Source: RGIG2134 sp964461115
GTDB lineage: Bacteria > Cyanobacteriota > Vampirovibrionia > Gastranaerophilales > Gastranaerophilaceae
Direction: 5' to 3'
NCBI GenBank assembly: GCA_964461115.1
Contig: CAYWSX010000012.1
Location: 1 to 64,000, forward strand
DNA length: 64,000 bases
Positions 26,998 through 35,054 of the stretch are shown here, one piece after another. A program made the translations under genes and the position numbers. A model generated the notes under the pieces. The model searched no databases. It saw nothing but the letters and a program-made list of their open reading frames with translations, and was not told the origin of the DNA. Within the stretch, counting starts at the first letter, position 1; each line of letters starts with the position of its first letter.

Positions 26998-27178
26998 ACC
27001 CCAAAATATCACAAATTTCAGACATTTCTGCAAGTTTTAAAGAATTTGATGCCAAACGATAATTTAAATTCTGAGGAGAATAGTATTTTCCGGTTTTATC
27101 AGAAAGCTTTTCGGCAAGCTTTTTCATTGTCAAAGCTTTTTTTGAAAGTAATATTTTGACTTCTTTTCGTGCATCCAT
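26969..27178 (-). CDS. Small helix-turn-helix regulator-like protein
   Basis: About 69 residues. The pattern SKKALTMKKLAEKLSDKTGK then SPQNLNYRLASNSLKLAEMS and ICDILGFKIDFVE is that of a LLM-class/XRE HTH domain. I prefer the ATG at 27178, because TATAAT lies exactly 6 nt upstream, over the in-frame start at 27202. Its end overlaps trmFO on the other strand. Target unknown; the strong promoter of the gene at 27294 lies beside it and may be controlled. Confidence 0.7.
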   Translation of the reverse strand: MDARKEVKILLSKKALTMKKLAEKLSDKTGKYYSPQNLNYRLASNSLKLAEMSEICDILGFKIDFVEIN

Positions 27179-27184
27179 AATTAA

Positions 27185-27190
27185 ATTATA
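27185..27190 (-). promoter_or_regulatory. -10 element placed for a leaderless transcript of the HTH gene
   Basis: TATAAT, then TTAATT, then ATG at 27178 on the minus strand. Confidence 0.45.
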
Positions 27191-27211
27191 TCCATAAAGC
27201 ATTGATGGTGT

Positions 27212-27239
27212 TTGACAATAAAAGAATATTTATTATAAT
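27212..27239 (+). promoter_or_regulatory. Near-consensus sigma-70 promoter
   Basis: Perfect TTGACA (27212-27217) and perfect TATAAT (27234-27239) with a 16-nt spacer, 54 nt upstream of the ATG at 27294. Confidence 0.75.
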
Positions 27240-27293
27240 AAAGGTATCATTTTATTTTTAAAGAAATACCTTTATATTTATTAAGGAGTGAGC

Positions 27294-28112
27294 ATGGAAA
27301 ACATAGAAGAAAATATCTCTGAAAACACATCAGGAAAAGTTAAAAATTCAAACATACCAACAACAGTTTTAAAAAAATTTAATTGGGGTGCACTCGTTTT
27401 AAACTGGGTTTGGGCATTAAGATACAAACCGATTACAGCAATAATTCTTATAGTGCTTTTTTGTATAAAAGCTATTTTTGTAATAATGGATATAAAAACC
27501 ATTGCAATAATACTTGAGTTATCAATCTACGGATACATTATTTGGATGGGCATAAACGGCAACAAATGGGCTTGGCAGAAGTATCATTACAAAAGTGAAA
27601 AAGAATTTCACATGATACAGCAGAGGTGGGCTAAAGCTATCATATTTGTTACAGTAATTCCTTTTATTATTGGAGTTTTAGGCGGAATGATTATACCTTC
27701 CTTATTAGGGAATACCGAAAAAATAGCCGCTGAAAAGGGTATCAAAGCCGACATCAATGCCGTTTTAAAAATGCATGAAACACCAATGCCGGGGGAAAAC
27801 GGAGAAGAAATTGCAAAAGAATTTGCAAAAAACAGCTATTACACAAATCTAAACGGGAATATGATTGAAGATTTAGACGGTGCAGTTTATGCGTTTAATG
27901 GCAACGGAATGCCATTTTGTAAACTTAATTATGAAAGTCTTGAAGCAAATTGCACAGTTACGGTTGATCTTAACGGCTTAAATCAAGGACCTAATCAAAT
28001 AGGCACTTTTGAACATCCGAAAGACAGATGGCGCTATGTTATTGGTGAAAAAAGCGCTGTAAATGCGGAAAGATTTCTTGATATCAAAGAATTTAAGCAG
28101 TCACAGAAATAA
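27294..28112 (+). CDS. Membrane protein with pilin-like C-terminal domain
   Basis: The 272 residues start with LKKFNWGALVLNWVWALRYK, a pattern like the 'FNW' start of DUF2628 proteins, then two or three membrane helices (about 38-60, 64-82 and 112-135). The part after about residue 140 resembles the soluble domain of the window's pilins, with EKGIKADINAVLKMHE and a DLNGLNQGPNQIGT motif near the end. AAGGAG is 7 nt before the ATG at 27294, better placed than the GTG at 27288. It has its own strong promoter. Role unknown; the combination suggests a fusion of an integral membrane module with a pilin-type head. Confidence 0.7.
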   Translation: MENIEENISENTSGKVKNSNIPTTVLKKFNWGALVLNWVWALRYKPITAIILIVLFCIKAIFVIMDIKTIAIILELSIYGYIIWMGINGNKWAWQKYHYKSEKEFHMIQQRWAKAIIFVTVIPFIIGVLGGMIIPSLLGNTEKIAAEKGIKADINAVLKMHETPMPGENGEEIAKEFAKNSYYTNLNGNMIEDLDGAVYAFNGNGMPFCKLNYESLEANCTVTVDLNGLNQGPNQIGTFEHPKDRWRYVIGEKSAVNAERFLDIKEFKQSQK

Positions 28113-28208
28113 AACTGTTTTTTATAAACTAATGTAAACATTTTAAGAATTCATGTGAAATTTACCTTCTGTGCGGGCACTATAAACTTGTACAAAGAGG
28201 ATTAAATA

Positions 28209-29042
28209 ATGAACATGAACATCGACTCAATTTCGGCTATAACCACCGCACAGCAGGCTTTAAGCGTCAATATGGGAGAATTTAGCAAAATTGCTGAAAG
28301 TATTGCCACAGGCAAAAATTCCAATGTAAAACCTGCAGACAAATATATTTCGCAAAATATAGATACAGATACAAAAGCACGCTACACGGCAATTGAAAAC
28401 GCGCAACAAGGCATGAGCCTCACAGGGGTTGCTGATTCTGCGCTTGATGAGGTTGGCAATGCACTTTCCAAAATAAAAGAACTCTCAACTAAAGCCGCTA
28501 ACGACACATATTCTACCGACCAGCGCAAAGCGATACAAGAAGAAATTAATCAATACGCAGACCAAATAAATAAAACTCTTGAAGGCGCTAATTATAACGG
28601 AAAACCTGTAGTAAACGTCGTAAATGACGTGAATCCGGATGAAGCAGACAAGATTAACTTCCAAGTCGGTACAGGAACCGGCTCAGGCTCTCAAATTTCA
28701 TACGACCCGAATATAAAGCTCGATGAAATGAAATTCGATGTAACAACAACAGCAGGTGCGCAGGAAGCCATGAACAAAGCGGACGAAATGCTTACCGCGG
28801 TGACCTCAAAACAAAGCGATGTCGCAGCGGTTCAATCCGGGCTCACAGCTTCTGTTGAACAGAATGCCACTGCAATAATCAACAATCAGTCATCATATTC
28901 AAAAATTGAAGATACAGATTACGCTACAGCGATGGTAGATCTTATGAAAAGCAAGATTTCAACGGAAAGTCTTGTAAAAGTAATAAAAGCAGGCTATCAA
29001 TCGCAAGCATCAGTACTACAGCTAATAGGAGGCAGCAACTAA
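28209..29042 (+). CDS. Flagellin-like protein
   Basis: The 277 residues follow the flagellin plan: N-terminal helix with ISAITTAQQALSVNMGEFSK and SIATGKNSNV, a conserved D1-like segment (ADSALDEVGNALSKIKELST, then QRKAIQEEINQYADQINKTL), a short centre and a C-terminal helix (TDYATAMVDLMKSKISTESL). The ends are less conserved than in the flagellin at 15903: the family's usual N-terminal NTN and C-terminal pattern are only partly kept. It could be a minor filament or hook-associated subunit. AGAGGA precedes the ATG; a strong terminator follows. Confidence 0.8.
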   Translation: MNMNIDSISAITTAQQALSVNMGEFSKIAESIATGKNSNVKPADKYISQNIDTDTKARYTAIENAQQGMSLTGVADSALDEVGNALSKIKELSTKAANDTYSTDQRKAIQEEINQYADQINKTLEGANYNGKPVVNVVNDVNPDEADKINFQVGTGTGSGSQISYDPNIKLDEMKFDVTTTAGAQEAMNKADEMLTAVTSKQSDVAAVQSGLTASVEQNATAIINNQSSYSKIEDTDYATAMVDLMKSKISTESLVKVIKAGYQSQASVLQLIGGSN

Positions 29043-29070
29043 AATTTACATCTAGACAATAACAATCAAC

Positions 29071-29109
29071 AAAAGAGCAGACCAATATTGGGTTTCTGCT
29101 CTTTTCTTT
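29071..29109 (+). terminator. Intrinsic terminator after the flagellin-like gene
   Basis: An 11-bp stem AAAAGAGCAGA/TCTGCTCTTTT with a 13-nt loop, followed by CTTTC. Confidence 0.8.
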
Positions 29110-29180
29110 CCAATTGCACATTTTTGAAACATGTGATATTGTTTAAGTGAAATTAAAGGATTAGGGTTATCATCAGGATT

Positions 29181-29543
29181 ATGGAAACGCAAGAACTAAA
29201 AATGCTCAATATTATGAAGGATTTTGAGATTGGAAAAAGAGAACTTTCAGAGTTTTTTAATCATATAGTAGCAGAATTTAACTCTTTTGACCTTGCTGAA
29301 ATATTAATCATGAAACTTTATAACAAAGGCTACATATACACTTTTGTAAAAGAAAATCAGTTTGTTTTAGGAAATCCAAAAGCGCTATTAACAGATAAAG
29401 GGCATCACTATCTAAAAAGCAATAAATTCGTAAGATGGATTATTGAAAATGGCTCGCTAACAGTCACATGGGGTAATATTATAGCCTTAACTTCATTTTC
29501 AATAGGAATAATTTTTAATATTTGTTATCATTTAAAAAAATAA
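29181..29543 (+). CDS. Hypothetical membrane-anchored winged-helix-like protein (120 aa)
   Basis: The first 80 residues (LKMLNIMKDFEIGKRELSEF, then a DLAEILIMKLYNKGYIYT segment and ALLTDKGHHYLKS) look like a winged-helix fold of the kind found in DUF-type regulators. The C-terminus is one membrane helix (about 95-115, WGNIIALTSFSIGIIFNICY). I do not recognise a family. The gene ends right where a decayed recombinase-tail remnant begins (29541). Confidence 0.55.
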   Translation: METQELKMLNIMKDFEIGKRELSEFFNHIVAEFNSFDLAEILIMKLYNKGYIYTFVKENQFVLGNPKALLTDKGHHYLKSNKFVRWIIENGSLTVTWGNIIALTSFSIGIIFNICYHLKK

Positions 29544-29639
29544 AATTAGAACACTTGCAATACATTTTCATAATATAGCAAACAAATATTATGATTTAAC
29601 GATATCTCAGGCTATTAACTCGCTCAAGGAATTAGCCTA
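29541..29639 (+). pseudogene. Remnant of a serine-recombinase C-terminal tail (old integration scar)
   Basis: The frame ending in TAA at 29637-29639 reads KIRTLAIHFHNIANKYYDLT then ISQAINSLKELA. It aligns along its whole length with the recombinase tail found at 30763-30870 (KTRTLAMHFYDIASRYFDEN, then ISKTIHLLRKIA). There is no upstream recombinase body. I read it as the trace of an earlier, related element inserted at the same tRNA-Glu gene. The att core itself is not recognisable here. Confidence 0.55.
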
Positions 29640-30641
29640 AATTTCATTTTTTAATATGTATTTGCGACCTTTATTTGTGCCAACAGGTTCTAAGATGTCT
29701 GCTTCTGTTAAAGCTGCAAAGTATTTTTTTATACTCTCCGCCGATTTATTTGTTAACAACTTAGCACGGTAGTTATTTATATAACCATTATTTTGAACAA
29801 ACCCAATTATGTTATCCAAAAATTCCAATTCAGTTTTTTTAAGCTTATCGGTAATTTTATCGGGAAGTATATCGGTAATTTTGTTTAGAGGCAGTTCATT
29901 AATTGATTGCAATATAGTGCTTAAAATAAATTCAATAAACTCGGTAGAATCTGCCGTTTTCTCCGCGTTGCCTAAAATTCTGTAATATTCTTGTTGATTT
30001 TCATAAACAAGTGTTTCGGTCGGAATCCATGCAAAAATCTCATGCCACTGTGTAAGAACAAGTGTTTGCCAAAGTCTTCCCATTCGCCCGTTACCATCAG
30101 AAAAAGGATGAATGAATTCAATTTCAAAATGCACTACGGAACTTTTGATAAGCGGATGCACATCTGTTTTTTTTGCCCAGTCAAACAATTCTTTAATCAA
30201 CTTCGGCACAAACTTAGGATTTGCACCCATATGAACAACTTTATCACCGGAAAAAACCCCAACATTGCTTGAACGGAATTTGCCTGCCTGTTCAACCAAA
30301 TCGACTGTCATTAATTTGTGTGCATTCAAGAAATCATCAATACTAAACGGGTCGAATTTCAGCATATTTTCATATGCCTCGTAAGCATTTTGAACTTCTT
30401 TTATTTCACGAGGATTTCCGATAATTTTCTTGCCATTAAGAACATCTGTAATTTGCTCCAAAGAAAGTGTATTTCCTTCAATCGCAGCAGAAGACTGAAT
30501 CGAGCGGATGCGATTGGCTTTTCTTAAATGCAGGTTACGACTATACTCGCCGGAGCCTTGTATTTTACCTAACTTTTCAGCGATTTCGGCAACAAGGTTT
30601 GTAATTTTAGTAGTTATTGTAAATGGAGGTTGATTATGCAT
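29637..30641 (-). CDS. Fic family protein (predicted AMP-transferase) with winged helix
   Basis: The 334 residues have an N-terminal inhibitory helix with SSAAIEGN (the S/T-x-x-x-E-G/N motif, so a self-inhibited enzyme), the Fic core with HPFSDGNGRMGR at about residue 190 matching HxFx[D/E]GNGRxxR, and a C-terminal winged helix (about 265-330). It should transfer AMP to a hydroxyl residue of a target protein. Its ATG is preceded by TGATATAAT with 6 nt between. A 21-nt sequence in the -35 region recurs (20 of 21) inside its own coding sequence at 29858-29878. It sits just outside the mobile element and may be left from an older one. Confidence 0.92.
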   Translation of the reverse strand: MHNQPPFTITTKITNLVAEIAEKLGKIQGSGEYSRNLHLRKANRIRSIQSSAAIEGNTLSLEQITDVLNGKKIIGNPREIKEVQNAYEAYENMLKFDPFSIDDFLNAHKLMTVDLVEQAGKFRSSNVGVFSGDKVVHMGANPKFVPKLIKELFDWAKKTDVHPLIKSSVVHFEIEFIHPFSDGNGRMGRLWQTLVLTQWHEIFAWIPTETLVYENQQEYYRILGNAEKTADSTEFIEFILSTILQSINELPLNKITDILPDKITDKLKKTELEFLDNIIGFVQNNGYINNYRAKLLTNKSAESIKKYFAALTEADILEPVGTNKGRKYILKNEI

Positions 30642-30647
30642 TGTTTT

Positions 30648-30656
30648 ATTATATCA
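30648..30656 (-). promoter_or_regulatory. Extended -10 promoter of fic, leaderless placement
   Basis: TGATATAAT, then AAAACA, then the ATG at 30641 on the minus strand. The 21-nt motif at 30669-30689 would cover the -35 region and could be an operator. Confidence 0.6.
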
Positions 30657-30721
30657 TAAATTATTGCTTATCGGGAATTATATCGGTAAGATTATTTTTT
30701 TGCTTGTATTATATTTATATT

Positions 30722-30749
30722 AAAAAAGAGCCTGAATTGGCTCTTTTTT
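30722..30749 (-). terminator. Terminator stranded from the tRNA-Glu gene
   Basis: An 11-bp stem AAAAAAGAGCC/GGCTCTTTTTT with loop TGAATT. It directly abuts the left copy of the att core. In the pre-insertion chromosome it would lie immediately after the CCA of tRNA-Glu, which makes it the natural terminator of that gene, now 22.4 kb away. Confidence 0.8.
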
Positions 30750-30750
30750 A

Positions 30751-30762
30751 AAATGGTACTCC
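30751..30762. other. Left attachment site core
   Basis: AAATGGTACTCC, identical to 53148-53159. Left of it is the stranded tRNA-Glu terminator; right of it the recombinase tail. Confidence 0.82.
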
Positions 30763-30870
30763 TCAAGAAACAAAACTAGAACACTTGCGATGCATTTTTA
30801 TGATATTGCAAGCAGATATTTTGATGAAAATATTTCTAAAACGATTCATTTATTGAGAAAAATTGCGTAA
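30763..30870 (+). pseudogene. Detached C-terminal tail of the element's serine recombinase
   Basis: Reading on from TGG TAC TCC of the core gives SRNKTRTLAMHFYDIASRYF, then DENISKTIHLLRKIA and a TAA stop. Joined after Ser491 of the recombinase at 51687 this makes a 526-residue protein. In the integrated state the tail has no start codon or promoter of its own and is silent. It is not decay but a consequence of the att site lying inside the recombinase gene. Confidence 0.75.
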
Positions 30871-30971
30871 AATCTCACTTCACCATACATGAGGAAAGAG
30901 AGGTGAGAGGTTAAAAAATGGCAAAGACATAGATATAACCTTGTTTCCCCATCTTCTATGACATTATCAGC

Positions 30972-31100
30972 ATGCATGATTTAAAGCTCGATAAAAACAC
31001 TAGGTTCGAACAAATTATGCAAAGATATCATTCAAATCTTGTCACATCTGAAACTGAAAGAATCTGTTATTTGATTAAAAAATTAACAATAACTGCATGA
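30972..31100 (+). CDS. Possible small ORF (42 aa)
   Basis: An open frame of 42 codons (MHDLKLDKNTRFEQIMQRYH onwards) without a recognisable ribosome-binding site. Composition is ordinary and it might be a relic. The rest of 30871-31132 holds a short MAKT-stop frame with a good GAGAGG-like site, which looks like a truncated gene start, and nothing else that I can name. Confidence 0.25.
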   Translation: MHDLKLDKNTRFEQIMQRYHSNLVTSETERICYLIKKLTITA

Positions 31101-31132
31101 TTTTCTGGTGACTCATTGGTGTCAAATAACAT

Positions 31133-32665
31133 TTAGGTCTGTCTTTTTAGTGGTTTTAAAACAGAATGCTTAGAGAAAATTATAAGTTTCTTAGATGCCC
31201 TTGTTAATGCAACATAAAGGTTTTTAGGGCAAGTAAAATTATGTGCATCTAAAACGACTACTGTATCAAATTCAAGACCCTTGGTGAGAGCTGTTGTTCC
31301 TAGACATTTTCCTTCAACTTTTCGTCCCGCTCTTCTAATTCTATTCCTTTGGTTCACCATTGATTGGTAAACTGATTCTGTATTTTCTGCACATAGACTA
31401 TCTAAAATACTTTTCAACAAAGAAAAACGTTGGCTTTTTAGTTTTAAATTATCTTTGAGGAATTTTATAAGGAGATAAAGTGGACGTGGTGAAGGACTTT
31501 TTATAAAATTATTAACATAAACTTTTAATATCTCTGCATTGATTTTCGCTTCTGCATCACGTTTATTTTTTATTGTGTCATCATTAAACCATATATTTAT
31601 GTCGGTTTTGTTGAATAGCTTTTCCAAAACTTTTTCTTTGATATTTTTAATAGGCTGTCTAGCCCTAGAAATACCGATAATTAAACTATCAATAGCCGTT
31701 GCACGGCTATAAAAGTCGGGACTGTCAATTGCTTCCAGTAATTCAAGCTGGTGAGCAAAATCTGTTCGATTTTTGAATTTCATCCTGTCTCTTATTGTTC
31801 CACATGGTCTTTCTCCATTATGATATTCAGGAATTAGTATTAAAAGACTGTCATATAAAGGATTCTTTCCTTGATTATTTATTAGGCTAATAATCTGTTT
31901 TTTATAAGCATTATTAGGATTATTTAAGAAGTCTCCATCATTAATTTCTTCTGATGTATTGACAAAAGTAACAATATTACTTGAAATGCCATTGAAATCA
32001 ATAGATGGTGGAGTATCTTCAATCAATTTTGTTCGAACACCTTTAAGAAAATCACCAAGTTGTCTATTATTTCCACTTTGATACCAACGATGAGGAATAT
32101 CAAGTTCTGGGAGAATTTCAAAATCATCTAAATCTTTATCAAAATTTACTAACTCCTCTCCAAAATCCATAATTCCTTGTAATGGGTCTCCAAGTATATG
32201 AGTGGGTAAAATATCGGAGAGAACTAAAATCATCTCATGCTGTGATTTGGTACAGTCTTGATATTCATCAACAAATAATTTTACATAGGACGAATGTATA
32301 ACATCTTTAATATGCGAAATCCTAAAAATTTCTGCTGCATGTTCAAGTATAAACTGCCAATAATTACTTTCGTTTACCTGAGGTATTTCGCCCACGTAAA
32401 AAGATTTTACATATTTTTGAGCGTAACTTGTTATTGTTTCGACTTGATATTTGTCTTTTGAAATTCCAGTATTTTGAAGCTTCTTTTTAATAGCTGCTAT
32501 TCCTGCATGAGTATGTGTTAAAACTAAACTTTTACCTTGTACTTTTTTAAGGCATTCTACGATAGTATATGTTTTACCATACCCAGCAGGAGATACGAGT
32601 AAACTTTTATTGTGAGATAAGAAGGATTTTAGAAGCTCATCATAATCCATTAATTTTCTATCCAC
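31133..32665 (-). CDS. UvrD-like superfamily 1 helicase, GajB-like
   Basis: The 510 residues have SF1 helicase motifs: Walker A PAGYGKT (about 26-32), motif Ia LTHTHAGIAA, motif II FVDEYQDCT near residue 131, and C-terminal motifs V and VI (TKGLEFDTVVVLDA, VALTRASKKLIIF). GajB of the Gabija defence system is a similar-sized UvrD-like protein always next to an OLD-family nuclease. Here the gene overlaps the end of such a nuclease by 16 nt, so the two are translationally coupled. It is placed at the left edge of the element. Confidence 0.88.
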   Translation of the reverse strand: MDRKLMDYDELLKSFLSHNKSLLVSPAGYGKTYTIVECLKKVQGKSLVLTHTHAGIAAIKKKLQNTGISKDKYQVETITSYAQKYVKSFYVGEIPQVNESNYWQFILEHAAEIFRISHIKDVIHSSYVKLFVDEYQDCTKSQHEMILVLSDILPTHILGDPLQGIMDFGEELVNFDKDLDDFEILPELDIPHRWYQSGNNRQLGDFLKGVRTKLIEDTPPSIDFNGISSNIVTFVNTSEEINDGDFLNNPNNAYKKQIISLINNQGKNPLYDSLLILIPEYHNGERPCGTIRDRMKFKNRTDFAHQLELLEAIDSPDFYSRATAIDSLIIGISRARQPIKNIKEKVLEKLFNKTDINIWFNDDTIKNKRDAEAKINAEILKVYVNNFIKSPSPRPLYLLIKFLKDNLKLKSQRFSLLKSILDSLCAENTESVYQSMVNQRNRIRRAGRKVEGKCLGTTALTKGLEFDTVVVLDAHNFTCPKNLYVALTRASKKLIIFSKHSVLKPLKRQT

Positions 32666-34347
32666 TCCATAATTTTATTTAATTGCTTTTTCAGACAACT
32701 TTCACTATCAAGATGCTCATAGTTCTTAAAAATTATATTTCCTAATTCTTCTCCTCTGTTGATTCTCTTAAACCAAGCTTTATCTTTATCACTTATCAAA
32801 GAAACCTCAGTTATAGTTTGTCTCACTAATTCATTATCATTATCTTTCCAATTATCTGGAAAAATAGTGTTTTTAGACTTAGCTGATGTTAAAAAGCTAC
32901 TTTCATCGGAGTCGTATTTTTCATTAACGATATATTCAACAATATCTTTTATGGTTTCAAATGGTACATCTTTAAACACTTGTCTTTCGATACAGTTACC
33001 CTCGTCACAATCACAAAGACAAACACCACTAGAAGTTAATTCGTCTTTAGTTGGGTTACAAGTCCTATCAGAGTCACAGAATGTTAGAGTTTCAAAGCCC
33101 AAATCTTTAAATGCTTTACTATATTCAGCAAAACTAGAGCCAGTCCCATTTGTTGCAACACATCCACAATATGACATTAAAGGCTTATTATGGGCTTCTA
33201 AATAATTATCTATTGCTCTGCAAAAACCCATCTCGGTATTACCTTCACATACAATTACTTTCTTTGAAAAGAATGCATCTGGACAGGCTCTCACAACGTT
33301 TGTTAGCTCTGTTGGTATTTCTTTTGCTTTTAGTGTTCCATCGATATCATTTCTTCTCACGATGAAGATATTATCTGCACCAAGCTCTGTTATTACACTA
33401 TTGGAATGAGTAGTTATAAATATTTGACTATCGGTATCATTAGCAGTAGTTTTAATAAAACTAACAAGTTTTTTAATTCTATCTGGCTCTAAACCCTGCT
33501 CAATTTCATCGATTAAGGTTATTGCCCCATTTTTCGCTGTTGCAAGTTGTATTGCTGTCGATAATAATCTCCTGCTTCCTTTTCCTTTTAAACGATATGG
33601 AACATCATTTTCATCATGCAAAGAAAGCTTGCTTATATTAAAACGTACATCTCTTGATTCTAATTTAGTCTTAGTATTTTTCGTTGAAACTAAGGGTGAT
33701 GATATCGTATTTAAAAAACAGTCATTAAGGTTTCCAAAATCACTTTCGTTGATTTTTTGTACGGCATCTCTTATAGGTTTTAAAAACTCATTATTATAGT
33801 CACTTAAATCTGCATCCCCCTTGGATATAGAATACAATGGTGTTCCAGTCCCCCAAGTAAAATGTTTTTCTAAATAATCAGACAAAATAAAGCAATTGAA
33901 TTTTGCTCTATCTTTGTTATTTATATCTTTTTTAGTTTCGTCCTGACTCTCTTTGTATACGTACCAATGAGGTTCTAGGTCATCCTTTACCTCTAATCTT
34001 ATAGTAATTACTTTTTCATATTCTTCTCTAAGGTCATCGCATATTTTCTTGTCGGCTTTATTCCATCCTCTTATGTACATTCCGTACTTATCCTCAGGTA
34101 AAAGATTTTCTGGAATAAGTATAGAAATGTCAATGGTTATAGGTGTAGAAGTATCTCCTTTGTAAAAATCATTGTCGTTAAATGGGATATTCCAGTTTTG
34201 AGATAATGCACAAGATATAGCATCCAAAATTGTTGATTTACAGCTATCACCACGACCGATAATACATACGAGTTTTTTGTCATAAAAAGATTGTTTAAAA
34301 GATTTAATTCCTCTAAAATTTTTAATATCAACTTCAACTATCTGCAT
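32650..34347 (-). CDS. OLD-family ATPase-TOPRIM nuclease, GajA-like
   Basis: This 565-residue protein has an ABC-type ATPase head: RNFRGI-like start, Walker A GRGDSCKST (31-39), a signature region with LKGKGSRRLLSTAI, Walker B TLIDEIEQGLEP (about 275) and the switch His in TTHSNS. A TOPRIM nuclease domain follows, with the Glu in VCEGNTE (about 365) and the Asp pair in FCDSDRTC (about 425). Size and gene order match GajA of Gabija, which cuts DNA when nucleotide pools fall. Two oddities: a Cys replaces the last Gly of the P-loop, and seven Cys cluster in and after the TOPRIM Asp motif. An OLD class-2 protein outside Gabija is the alternative. Confidence 0.87.
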   Translation of the reverse strand: MQIVEVDIKNFRGIKSFKQSFYDKKLVCIIGRGDSCKSTILDAISCALSQNWNIPFNDNDFYKGDTSTPITIDISILIPENLLPEDKYGMYIRGWNKADKKICDDLREEYEKVITIRLEVKDDLEPHWYVYKESQDETKKDINNKDRAKFNCFILSDYLEKHFTWGTGTPLYSISKGDADLSDYNNEFLKPIRDAVQKINESDFGNLNDCFLNTISSPLVSTKNTKTKLESRDVRFNISKLSLHDENDVPYRLKGKGSRRLLSTAIQLATAKNGAITLIDEIEQGLEPDRIKKLVSFIKTTANDTDSQIFITTHSNSVITELGADNIFIVRRNDIDGTLKAKEIPTELTNVVRACPDAFFSKKVIVCEGNTEMGFCRAIDNYLEAHNKPLMSYCGCVATNGTGSSFAEYSKAFKDLGFETLTFCDSDRTCNPTKDELTSSGVCLCDCDEGNCIERQVFKDVPFETIKDIVEYIVNEKYDSDESSFLTSAKSKNTIFPDNWKDNDNELVRQTITEVSLISDKDKAWFKRINRGEELGNIIFKNYEHLDSESCLKKQLNKIMEWIEN

Positions 34348-34488
34348 ATTATACCTTTTCCCCTAATAAACAGGCTTTATTCAACACAAATCTACCATTT
34401 TTGCTTTTTTATTATACCATGAACACCACAACCTCATAAACATTATGTTTCCTATAAATTCTAATACGGAAAGATAGGAGGTTACGGT

Positions 34489-35028
34489 ATGAATATTGTG
34501 GAGCCGATTAGAAGCAGGAAGGAACTTGCGAGCATTGAAAGAATTTTGAGCGCAAATAAACGTGATTTGTTGTTCTTTGTTATGGGAACGAACAGCGGGT
34601 TGAGGATTTCGGATATTCTCACGTTAAATATTGAAGATGTAAGAAATAAGACTCATATTGAAGTTATTGAAAAGAAAACCGGAAAGCATAAGAAGTTTCC
34701 AATCAACGTGAAACTCAAACCGATGATAGACAGATTTATTAAAAACCGCAGCGATAATGAGCCTTTGTTTTTAACAAGGTTTAATAACAGGCTGGACAGG
34801 GTGCAAGCATATCGTGTTATCAATCAGGCATGTAAGGAGGCAATGATAAATTACAAAGTCGGAACACATACGCTTAGAAAGACGTTTGGATATCATCATT
34901 ATCAACAGTTTAAGGATGTGGTGATTTTGCAGAAGATTTTTAATCATTCTTCGCCGAGTATAACACTGCGCTACATCGGGATAGAACAGGATAACATTGA
35001 TGAAAGCTACAATAAATTTATTCTGTGA
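34489..35028 (+). CDS. Short tyrosine recombinase, FimB/FimE-like
   Basis: Only 179 residues, thus a catalytic domain without an N-terminal core-binding arm, as in the fim-type invertases. Catalytic residues are visible: Arg in NSGLRISD (about 39), Lys in the EKKTGKHKKF turn, HTLRKT (about 128-131), the His in FNHSSPS (about 151) and the Tyr in LRYIGI (about 163). AGGAGG precedes the ATG. The stop is 27 bp from one arm of a 16-bp inverted repeat that bounds a 140-bp segment upstream of the next operon, so its likely substrate is that segment rather than the element's ends. Confidence 0.88.
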   Translation: MNIVEPIRSRKELASIERILSANKRDLLFFVMGTNSGLRISDILTLNIEDVRNKTHIEVIEKKTGKHKKFPINVKLKPMIDRFIKNRSDNEPLFLTRFNNRLDRVQAYRVINQACKEAMINYKVGTHTLRKTFGYHHYQQFKDVVILQKIFNHSSPSITLRYIGIEQDNIDESYNKFIL

Positions 35029-35054
35029 TTACAACATAAAGCACCGAAACACAA

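Noticed and set aside
30722..30749. Terminator of fic
   Set aside because: fic is transcribed leftwards from 30641, so this hairpin lies upstream of it.
34489..35028. Tyrosine recombinase as the element's integrase
   Set aside because: It lies well inside the element, is a short invertase-type protein beside its own inverted repeats, whereas the large serine recombinase sits exactly at the tRNA boundary.
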